Positions 43,865-52,300 of a DNA stretch of 64,000 nucleotides are shown here, in pieces. The DNA comes from RUG11783 sp964599695 (GTDB lineage: Bacteria > Bacillota > Clostridia > Oscillospirales > Ruminococcaceae). The DNA is taken from positions 1-64,000 of the forward strand of contig CAZRGP010000007.1 in the NCBI GenBank assembly GCA_964599695.1. Direction: 5' to 3'. The notes under the pieces were generated by a model that searched no databases, was not told the DNA's origin, and was given only the letters and a program-made list of their open reading frames with translations. Every line of letters starts with the position of its first letter. Position 1 is the first letter of the stretch. Position numbers and translations under genes: made by a program.

Positions 43865-44317
43865 ATGGGCAAGAGAAAGAACATCGCATTTATCGTGGAA
43901 CTGTTTCTGCTGTTCGCGCTGATGCTGCTGGTGACCGTGGTACTCACCGGCGCTTTCGTGTCGTCCAGATCCCAGAGCCTCTACGCGAGACACAAGACGG
44001 AAGCGGTGATCCTGGCCCAGCGGGCGGCGGAGATCTCCATGGCAGCGGAGGACCGGGATGAAGCGTTCGAGCTTCTTCTGCAGGCGGATGGAGTAGAGCT
44101 GGTGCAGCGCTCCGAGAGTCAGTTGATCTACACCGCCTCGGTATCCGGAGAGGACGGAGATGCGGGTTACACCGTGACCGTGGAGTGGGAGAGCAGTGAT
44201 GGAAACGCGGGCAGCCTCAATACCCAGAGGATCTCGGTCTGCTACGGGGAAGAGAAAGAGCCGATCTATGTTCTCGGATCCGGCTACTTCCGGAAGGAGG
44301 CGGGGAATGGGCAATAA
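43865..44317 (+). CDS. Small membrane protein, pseudopilin candidate
   Basis: This 150-residue protein has an N-terminal helix, IAFIVELFLLFALMLLVTVVL, that recalls a pilin stem: a glutamate falls near position five if the helix starts at the alanine of IAF, but no glycine precedes it. The C-terminal part is beta-rich (LIYTASVSGEDGDAGYTVTVEWES). It starts 9 nt after the previous gene and overlaps the next by 11 nt. Function unknown beyond this context. Confidence 0.6.
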   Translation: MGKRKNIAFIVELFLLFALMLLVTVVLTGAFVSSRSQSLYARHKTEAVILAQRAAEISMAAEDRDEAFELLLQADGVELVQRSESQLIYTASVSGEDGDAGYTVTVEWESSDGNAGSLNTQRISVCYGEEKEPIYVLGSGYFRKEAGNGQ

Positions 44318-44708
44318 ACTGAGGCTCGGACCGGTGGCGGTTTTCCTGACTGTGGTAGCCGTCATCCTCACGACACTTGCGACTCTGACTATCGCCACCT
44401 CCCACGCGGACGTTGTCCTTGCGGAGCGGTTTGCGGAGATGACGCAGATCCGGTATTCACTGGAAGCGCAGGGAAGCGAATTCCTGAGCAATCTGGCGGA
44501 AGAACTGGAGGTCGGCGCATCGCTAAGCAGTATCAGTGAGTTGAACCGGAAAGCGGACGGGATATTTGAGTATAAAGCGGAGCGGGACGGATATGAACTG
44601 GTGATCCGTCTCACGGAAAGCGAAGAGGACCTCTACGACATCCGGGAGTGGAAGATCACCAAGGTGTGGGAAGAGGAGGATCTGAACCAGGGTATCTGGG
44701 CAGGTTAA
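44307..44708 (+). CDS. Small membrane protein, pseudopilin candidate
   Basis: This 133-residue protein has one N-terminal membrane helix (GPVAVFLTVVAVILTTLATLTIA) followed by a helical segment and a small beta domain. A glycine precedes PVAVF, but there is no glutamate at position five, so cleavage by a classical prepilin peptidase is doubtful. The ATG at 44307 has GGAAGGAGG upstream and overlaps the previous gene by 11 nt. It is the last of four similar small proteins before the ATPase. Confidence 0.6.
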   Translation: MGNKLRLGPVAVFLTVVAVILTTLATLTIATSHADVVLAERFAEMTQIRYSLEAQGSEFLSNLAEELEVGASLSSISELNRKADGIFEYKAERDGYELVIRLTESEEDLYDIREWKITKVWEEEDLNQGIWAG

Positions 44709-44721
44709 AGGAGATAAAGTG

Positions 44722-45774
44722 ATGAATCTACGTGAAGTTCTGCAGGAAGCAGTCAAAAGGGACGCGTCCGACATCTTTATCATCGCCGGACTTCCTGTGA
44801 CCTACAAGGTCAAGGGAGCCCAGTGCAGGGAGGAGGGGTTCCTCAAGCCTAACGATATCCTTCCACTCATCGAAGAGATCTATGAGACCAGCAGAAGAAA
44901 AAGGACCAACTATGATGAGGGGCTGGACGATGACTTCTCCTTCTCGATCCCGGACCTTGGGCGTTTCCGTGTGAATGTATTCCGTCAGCGCGGCTCGGTG
45001 GCCGCAGTGATCCGGGTCATCAAGTTCGGCATACCGGATCCCGAAGCGCTGGGAATACCGGAGTCGGTGCTGTCCCTCGCGGACAACAAGACCGGCCTCG
45101 TCCTGATCGCGGGTTCCGCCGGATCCGGAAAGTCCACCACACTGGCCTGCATGATCGACCGGATCAACAAGAACAGGGAATGCCATATCATCACCATGGA
45201 GGATCCTATCGAGTATCTCCATTCCCACAAGAAGAGCATCGTCAGCCAGAGAGAGGTGTACATCGATACGCCCGGATACCTGGAATCGCTCCGGTCCGCT
45301 TTGCGCGAGAGTCCTGACGTCATCCTGATGGGGGAGATGCGGGACTACGATACCATCTCCGCAGCGATCACCGCGGCGGAGACAGGCGTGCTGCTGTTCA
45401 GCACGCTCCATACCAGCAGCGCCGCGAGCACCATCAACCGGATCGTGGACGTGTTCCCGGCGAATCAGCAGACTCAGGTCCGACGGCAGTTGGCTCAGCT
45501 GGTCCGGGGGATCGTGTGCCAGCAGCTGGTCACCACGGTGGACGGGACTCTGACGCCCGCCTTCGAGATCATGAAGAGCACCCCGGCCATTGCGAACAAG
45601 ATCCGGGAGGGAGATACCCACCAGATCGATTCCCTCATCCAGTCCTCCTCGGCGCAGGGCATGATCATGATGGATACCAGTCTGATGAATCTGTACAACC
45701 AGAAGAAGATCACAAAAGAGACCGTCCTCGCTGCGTGCAACAACTACGACACGGTCTCCCTGAGGCTCCGTTGA
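44722..45774 (+). CDS. PilT-like hexameric ATPase
   Basis: This 350-residue secretion ATPase of the PilT branch has an N-terminal PAS-like domain (NLREVLQEAVKRDASDIFIIAGLPVTYKVKG), Walker A GSAGSGKST, Walker B region SPDVILMGEMRDYDTI, the histidine box STLHTSSAASTINRI and the C-terminal helices. PilT normally powers pilus retraction and works opposite PilB. It is the only ATPase of the cluster, so it may be the sole motor or act with an ATPase encoded elsewhere. AAAGGAG precedes a GTG-ATG pair; I used the ATG at 44722. Confidence 0.85.
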   Translation: MNLREVLQEAVKRDASDIFIIAGLPVTYKVKGAQCREEGFLKPNDILPLIEEIYETSRRKRTNYDEGLDDDFSFSIPDLGRFRVNVFRQRGSVAAVIRVIKFGIPDPEALGIPESVLSLADNKTGLVLIAGSAGSGKSTTLACMIDRINKNRECHIITMEDPIEYLHSHKKSIVSQREVYIDTPGYLESLRSALRESPDVILMGEMRDYDTISAAITAAETGVLLFSTLHTSSAASTINRIVDVFPANQQTQVRRQLAQLVRGIVCQQLVTTVDGTLTPAFEIMKSTPAIANKIREGDTHQIDSLIQSSSAQGMIMMDTSLMNLYNQKKITKETVLAACNNYDTVSLRLR

Positions 45775-45799
45775 GAGCGAATATACAGGACGGCGTGAA

Positions 45800-47032
45800 A
45801 TGGCAAAGAACAATAACACAGTTCAGGGTGATAACGTTCTCCAGGTGAGGACGTTGGGGCGTTTTTCCATACAGTATGGCGGGGCGGAGATCGCAGACGG
45901 AAAACAGGGAGAGTCACAGTTTGGCCTCCTCATGCAGCTGTTGCTCCATCACAGGGAGAACGGTGTGAACCGGAACCTCATGAAGGAGACTCTTTTTGAG
46001 GACCGTGATATTGAGGATATCTCCCACTCCATCCGGAATATCATCTACAATGCCAAGCGGAGACTGAAGTCCTCCGGGATCCCGGACGGCACGCTGATCA
46101 CCCAGAAGAGCGGGGTCTATTTCTGGACCGACGAGGTTCCAGTGGAGGAAGATGCCCGCCTCTTTGAGACAGCATACAGCGAAGCACTGGAAGAGAAGGA
46201 CAAGGAAGCGCAGATGGTCCGGTTGTGGGATGCCTGCCACATGTATGCGGGTACATTCCTCAAGGGATATGAGGGCGTTTCCTGGATCTTTCAGGAACAG
46301 AAAAGGTACCGGGAGCTGTTTCATGAGTGCGTGAACCACGCGGCGGATCTGCTTCGGGAAGGGGATAAGTATAAGCTTCTTCTGGAGCTGAGTCGATTTG
46401 CGACGAATGTGGATCCCTTCTCGGAATGGGAAGTCCTCACCATGGAAGCGCTCATCGCCCTTGGCAGATACGATGACGCCGAGAGGTTCTTCGACACGGC
46501 GGTGGAGACCTACGTGGCGGAATACGGGAACCGTTCTGCGCAAGCTGTTCGGGACGTGTCCCGGAAGTTGTCCCAAGAGCTCCAGTACAGTTACGAGACG
46601 CTGGATGAGATTCAGGGAAAACTGACCAACGAGACCAAGATCGGAGGCAGAGGATACTATGTGTCCTATCCGGTTTTCGTAGAGTTATACAGGAATGTGG
46701 AACGGATCATGGAGCGATCCGGGGAGTACATCTTCCTTATGCTCTGTACAGTGGTGGACAGTAAGGGAAATCCCATGCGGGAAGGTCCGAAACTGGATGA
46801 GCTCTCCGCCAGACTGGAGAAAGCTGTGATCCAGTCGGTGCGCCACAGTGATACGGTGACGCGGTACGGAAAAGGACAGTTCCTGGTCCTCCTCTTCAAT
46901 ACGACCAGGGAGAACTGCAAGATCATCGAAGACCGAATCGACGCCAATTTTCTCGTGGGAAAACAGAGGACAGGTGTGGAGTATTCGGTTAACAGTGTGA
47001 TCCTCTCCAAATTTGACTTTACGCAGAAGTAA
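45800..47032 (+). CDS. SARP/BTAD-type regulator with a degenerate GGDEF-like C-terminus
   Basis: This 410-residue regulator has three parts. Residues about 14-105 look like an OmpR/SARP winged helix (VRTLGRFSIQYGGAEI ... SHSIRNIIYNAKRRLKSSGI). Residues about 110-255 form a helical BTAD/TPR-like bundle. Residues about 275-405 resemble a GGDEF fold: DELSARLEKAVIQSVRHSDTVTRYGKGQFLVLLFNTT, where the signature GGDEF is replaced by GKGQF. Such a domain should not make c-di-GMP but might bind a nucleotide or the ATPase. It lies 25 nt after pilT and probably controls the cluster. The domain assignment is by pattern only. Confidence 0.72.
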   Translation: MAKNNNTVQGDNVLQVRTLGRFSIQYGGAEIADGKQGESQFGLLMQLLLHHRENGVNRNLMKETLFEDRDIEDISHSIRNIIYNAKRRLKSSGIPDGTLITQKSGVYFWTDEVPVEEDARLFETAYSEALEEKDKEAQMVRLWDACHMYAGTFLKGYEGVSWIFQEQKRYRELFHECVNHAADLLREGDKYKLLLELSRFATNVDPFSEWEVLTMEALIALGRYDDAERFFDTAVETYVAEYGNRSAQAVRDVSRKLSQELQYSYETLDEIQGKLTNETKIGGRGYYVSYPVFVELYRNVERIMERSGEYIFLMLCTVVDSKGNPMREGPKLDELSARLEKAVIQSVRHSDTVTRYGKGQFLVLLFNTTRENCKIIEDRIDANFLVGKQRTGVEYSVNSVILSKFDFTQK

Positions 47033-47084
47033 GAGTTACACATCCGGAAGTTCAAGAACCTTATATTAGTGGGAGGGCGGATCT

Positions 47085-48434
47085 ATGAGACGGGTATTAG
47101 CTTTGTCGCTATTGATGCTGTTGACGGTGTTCAGCCTTGTTTCCTGCGGGAAAGTGCATGAGCCGGTATCGCCGGGATCAACCCCATCCGATCCTGAGGG
47201 TGAAGATATCGTTTCGGAGGAAACGGTATTCTATCCCAGTGAGATGACCAAAGAAGAGATGTTTTCCTACCTGGAAGGCACCTGGAGACTGTGCGAAAAA
47301 GGTATAGATCCCGGAAGCCGCACCGTAACGACCATGGAATTCGACTGTACAGACAGTAAGGTCACGTTCACGAGGGATGACGGGGAATGGCTCATCGCGA
47401 CCTTCTCTCTGGATTATATTCTTGGCCCGGAGTCGGGGACCGTCGATTATATCGACATGACCATAGATGATTACTCGAAGGATCTGACGTCTGTCGGAGA
47501 GGAGTGGTCGTACTACACGGATACGGCATCCCTCACGTTCCTCACCGGAACGGCCGGCAACAAGGATCTTCTTGTCGTGCGCTATCCCGGAAACGGGGAG
47601 TCGGTCGTCACGGAGGATTGTCTTGGCTACAACCTGATGGCATCCCCGAGTTCCTGGCTCTTTGTGAGAGACAGCGTTTCCTCGGTCCTTGCCGCTGAGG
47701 AAAACGCCGATCTGCTGAAGAAGGGTGAGACCTTCTACGCTTATTGCTGGTTCAACACCGGGGATACTGTCGGTCTTCAGGAAGTATACGGATATGAGCA
47801 CGATGAGGATCTTGGATTCATCGCTCCTTCGGTGGCGATCATGTATTCTCCGGATCAATACGGACACTATATTCTTTCCTACCCGGTGGAAGGGGTGAAG
47901 GAACCGGATATGCGGATCCCGGACACCTATTGTTCTGTTTTTGCCAGCGTGACCACGGATGAAAACGGCTGTGTTACAGAACTGCGGGAACTGGAGTATA
48001 TGGGATACGGGGTCTTCTGGCAGGACGGAATGAATCCCCTCAGCCCCGGTTATGTCGGCGGAAACGCGGTCCACGCATACTGGGAGGATGAAGTTGTCAG
48101 GGCTTACGATGAAAAGGAAGTCTTTATCTCTTCGGAAGCCAGCGGGCGGAATGTGGTCTATCTGATGGCGGACCATATCGTGACGGATGTGAAGGTGCTG
48201 ATGCTGGAGTTTACAGGGGAGTTTGATTCCGGCAATCACCCGGTATTTGATGAGACCGTTGTCTATGAGACCGACGAGTTGTATTCCGGAAAAGCGCTGG
48301 TCCTTGATCTGCCGCTTTTCAATGAGATGCCGAACAGTGGGTTCTCCTACGTGGATAAGAATGGAATCGAGTATAGATATGCCTTTTATTCGAGCGGATA
48401 TGACGGTTCATTGCTTTTGGATCCAATCTCATAA
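47085..48434 (+). CDS. Large lipoprotein of unknown function
   Basis: This 449-residue lipoprotein has the signal RRVLALSLLMLLTVFSLVSC (lipobox LVSC) followed by a proline/serine linker and a mainly beta extracellular region. No known domain is recognised. It starts 52 nt after the regulator, with GGGAGGGCGG upstream, so it could belong to the pilus-like operon or stand alone. Its gene has the same base composition as its neighbours. Confidence 0.7.
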   Translation: MRRVLALSLLMLLTVFSLVSCGKVHEPVSPGSTPSDPEGEDIVSEETVFYPSEMTKEEMFSYLEGTWRLCEKGIDPGSRTVTTMEFDCTDSKVTFTRDDGEWLIATFSLDYILGPESGTVDYIDMTIDDYSKDLTSVGEEWSYYTDTASLTFLTGTAGNKDLLVVRYPGNGESVVTEDCLGYNLMASPSSWLFVRDSVSSVLAAEENADLLKKGETFYAYCWFNTGDTVGLQEVYGYEHDEDLGFIAPSVAIMYSPDQYGHYILSYPVEGVKEPDMRIPDTYCSVFASVTTDENGCVTELRELEYMGYGVFWQDGMNPLSPGYVGGNAVHAYWEDEVVRAYDEKEVFISSEASGRNVVYLMADHIVTDVKVLMLEFTGEFDSGNHPVFDETVVYETDELYSGKALVLDLPLFNEMPNSGFSYVDKNGIEYRYAFYSSGYDGSLLLDPIS

Positions 48435-48490
48435 AAGAGGCGTTTACAGACAAGCAGAGAAGGTGCGGGTTTGCTCTGTAATTTAAAGGG

Positions 48491-48519
48491 TTGATTTTAC
48501 ACGCGATATCATGTGTAAT
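48491..48519 (+). promoter_or_regulatory. Promoter of the Hpt gene
   Basis: TTGATT (48491-48496), 17 bp, TGTAAT (48514-48519). The stop of the previous gene and the AAAGGAG of the next one are well separated from it. Confidence 0.6.
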
Positions 48520-48571
48520 GGTATTGATGGAGATGATACTTCAAAGTTAGATCTAGCAAAGGAGATACCGG

Positions 48572-48916
48572 ATGCTGACAATAGAAAAAATGAATGAGAT
48601 CGGCGCCAACACGGGCGAAGGTCTTGGCCGCTGCCTGAATAATGAGTCCTTCTACCTCAGGATGGTAAAACTGGCAGTATCCGATACGGGTTATGAGCGT
48701 CTTCAGGAGGCACTGGAACAGGGAGATCTGAATGCGGGGTTTGAGCGCGCGCATGCACTCAAGGGAGTTCTCGCAAATGTGGCCCTTACCAATCTTCTGG
48801 ATCCGGTTTCTGAGATGACCGAACTTCTCCGCTCCAGAACGGAGACAGATTATTCCGGGCTACTTGAGCAGATGTTTGCGGAACTCGGAAAGTACCGGGA
48901 GCTGATCGAAGACTGA
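48572..48916 (+). CDS. Orphan Hpt-domain phosphotransfer protein
   Basis: This 114-residue, all-helical protein carries the Hpt motif around a histidine, in RAHALKGVLANVALTNL, the pattern HxLKGxxxN seen in histidine phosphotransfer proteins. Hpt proteins pass phosphate between response-regulator receiver domains in multi-step relays. No hybrid kinase is adjacent; the LytTR pair 10 kb downstream is not of the relay type. AAAGGAGATACCGG precedes the ATG. A terminator follows. Confidence 0.78.
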   Translation: MLTIEKMNEIGANTGEGLGRCLNNESFYLRMVKLAVSDTGYERLQEALEQGDLNAGFERAHALKGVLANVALTNLLDPVSEMTELLRSRTETDYSGLLEQMFAELGKYRELIED

Positions 48917-48959
48917 TCTGTAGGAGCAGAAATCAGCCTATAGTTATATGATATGCATG

Positions 48960-48993
48960 AGTCTCTGACCTTTTATGGTCAGGGACTTTTTTT
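48960..48993 (+). terminator. Terminator after the Hpt gene
   Basis: AGTCTCTGACC (48960-48970) pairs with GGTCAGGGACT (48977-48987), with one G:T pair, and is followed by a T-run. Confidence 0.92.
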
Positions 48994-49331
48994 GTGCTGC
49001 TGCACCGTGAAGGTGAATATTGATCAGATGTTGTTGGAACATAAGGTTGTGAGCATTTCCATTAGTGTATGACCTTTGAAGGTGAAACATACTGTGGCGC
49101 CAATAACGATATATCGGATGGTTTAAAAATAATTCATAAAAGTGCAATAAATTTCATAAACGGCACGCCACATTTGCATAATAATGTGTTAGAATGCTAT
49201 TGAGTGTAGAGGGACTTCATTTATAAACGTGTAATGAAGCGGCATAACAGCACGGCGTGACATACGCTGTGTGGACATTTCCCTCGGCGCAGTCAATCTA
49301 CTGCAAGGCAGTTTATATTGTGGAGGTAGTA
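48994..49331 (+). promoter_or_regulatory. Long upstream region of the giant CnaB gene
   Basis: No gene is seen in these 338 bp. They are AT-rich. Two direct repeats TTCATAAA stand 20 bp apart (49133-49140 and 49153-49160), a spacing like that of LytTR-type binding sites. GAAGGTGAA occurs twice (49009-49017, 49078-49086). A TAGAAT near 49191 may be the -10. GGAGGTAGTA is the ribosome binding site at the end. Confidence 0.4.
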
Positions 49332-52300
49332 ATGGAAAAGAACGGCAAAAGAGTATTAGGTATCTTCCTTCTCTTGATCATGCTGTTCACTCTTGTTCCG
49401 TCGCCGAACATCTTCGTCATGGCGGAAGAAGAGGAAGGTGCTGCTGTAGAGTCAGAAGCAGCGCTTGAAGAACAGATGGTTGCCATCGCTGACGAGATCC
49501 TCTCGGATCTTGGTGAGAATGATGGATCAGAGACAGATGCGGAAACGATCGCCGACGGAGATTCCGAAGAAGGTATTTCCGACGAGGAAGCGTCCGCGGA
49601 GGGGCAAGTGACCGAAGAGCAGGAAATCTCGGAGGAATCGGGATCACCTGCTGAGGAACCGGAAGTTCCGGCAGGGGAGGAACTTATTCCTTACAGCGCG
49701 GAAGTATCCGGATTTATGGTATCCGCAAAAGCAGACAGAAACGCGTTTGACGTTCCTGTCCGTTTGGTCGCGTCCGTTCTTTCTCAGAACGACACTGCTT
49801 ATAAGGACGCAGAAGGCGCCCTGGCAGACAGCGGCAAACAGTATGACGGCATGATCGCCCTTGATATCCACTTTGAAGACGAGAATGGTAACGAAGTTGA
49901 ACCTGTCGGTAACGTAAGTGTTTCCATTCAGGTCAAGAAAGAGGTCATTAAGGAAGCTGCTGAGGACACTACCCAGATCGTTCCCGAAACCGTCGAGGTC
50001 AATCACATAACCACGGATGAAAACGGTACTGCCAAGGCAGAGACGGTCGCAGACTTTGCCCAGGAGACCGAGGGCACTGTTTCCGTAACGACAAAGAGTG
50101 AAGATGTAGAGCAGATTGACTCGGATTTTACAGTCGACGGCTTTTCTACATTCACGATTACATGGACAAATAGTGAAACCGGAGCATCTGAAAAAGCATA
50201 TATTCATTGGGGAACAATGGTTGATGGATCTTTCAATGAATTTGATAGTGCTAAGTTAGATACGACTGCAGCGAGTGTAAGCCTTGCGAACTCTTTCGTT
50301 TCAGAGTCAGGTGATGAGTATTATTATCTTAGTGCTGAATACTGCGCTCCTGGAGTAGCCCGAGAAGCTGGCGTGGATATTCTGTCAATATTGAAGAAGA
50401 CAGAGTCCGGGTCATGGATATACACCCAGGAAGCCAATACAGAGGATAATACTCCTGAGACGGATCTTCCATTGGAAGATGGCAGCAATATTTATGCGTA
50501 TTATTACATACCGGAGGAGCCAAATCCTTCCAGTGGAGATGATACGACTATTCCGGCTCCAACTACAACAAAGCATGTAGAATCGAATGGTGACGGAACA
50601 TATACAATTACTTTGGATGTTCAGGGAACCACCGTGCATGAGGACGATTCTCATTATGCTAACGTTCTGATTATCCTTGATGCTACTGCCAGTATGAGAG
50701 GGGATAAATGGACTAATGCCAAAGCTGCAATGAAAGCTTTGATCGAGACTCTTACTGAAGGTGATAACGCATCGAATGCCGGGAAAATAGATTTTGCGCT
50801 TGTTACGTTTGGACGCTCAGCTACAGTAGTGCAGAACTGGACGAAAGACAATGCAGCTTTCAAAACAACATGTGCAGGAATCAATATGGTATCTACCTCG
50901 GGTACTAACTGGGAAGCTGGTATGCGTGGAGGCTTATACGGTGTGCTCAATAACATGCCTGACAGTGATCCAACGTATGTAATATTCCTAACCGATGGTG
51001 ATCCGAACACCTATTATTGGATGAACAGTGATATTGGTACAACATATGGATATGGCGGTTGGAACTACACCGTATCAGCTGATGATGTTGGAGCTACTAC
51101 AATTTATACTAATGACCACATGCGCCTCGGTTATCAAGGAAACAGTTCTACTTCCGCAACACGTTCAAAAGACGAGGCGAAAGCTATAGCAGCAAAAACA
51201 AAGCTATATGGTATTTACTGCGGTTCTTCTGGATCTACTCCCTCCGGAGAATCATTCAATCGTCTTGTTGATGTAATCCAAGGCCAAGGGCAAGGTGGGC
51301 AACAAACCATCGCAGCTAACGCTGACACAATTGAAAGTACATTCCAGACTATTGCTGAGACTATTGTCAATGATTTAGGCGCCAGCAATGTCAGTGTTGA
51401 TGATGGTGTTCCTTCACTCTCTAATGTAAGTGCCGCGGTTTCCGGCGAAGCAAGTGGTTTTGTATATCAGATTTCTACAGACGGTGAGAATTACAGTGCA
51501 TGGGCAGAGGCTCCGGGCGCTTCATATAGTAATGATAATGGCGTTACATGGGACCTTTCCTCTTTAGGAACTGTTCAGCCAGGAACATATTATCGTTTGA
51601 AGTTCACTGTATGGCCAAGCCAGGCAGCTTATGATACCATTGCTGACCTGAACAATGGTGTTATTACAATGACTGACGCTGAGCTGGAGGCTGCAGGAAT
51701 AGCAAAACCAACTACTGCAGGCGGATCGTATACCCTAAAGACAAATACACATTTGAAGACTACTTATACAGTAGGAGATGAAACATACACGGATTCACCT
51801 TCAAATGTGCCTCAAGAAGCGATGATTCTTCCAACAGCAACAATCAAAGTAGAGAAGAAGTGGTTTAATAAGTTGGATCTGAAGCAGGGGGATCCTGTCA
51901 AACTGGAAGTAACCCGGGATACAGAGCCATACTTATATGGGGATAAAGCATTAACAGTATCTAAAGAAACAAATTGGATTTCTGATTCCATATACATCTC
52001 TATGGGACAGATAAAAGGCACTGGAAGCAACTATGAAGTAATTGAAACAGGACATGATTATGAAGTAGTCGAACCGGCGTCATTTACCTATAGGTGGGAG
52101 CTTACCAGTGAGGTGTACCACCCGATGGTTATCAACGGTACACCTACAATGCTCATCAAAGATGATAGTGTTACGGGTACTGATGGAACAGATTACTATG
52201 TGATCAATAATAAGAAGTACAAAGTAAGTAGTGAATCAGATAATCTGTTAACTGCTGTAAATAACAGGCGTAGTTGGTTACAGCTGGAGAAAAAGATTAC

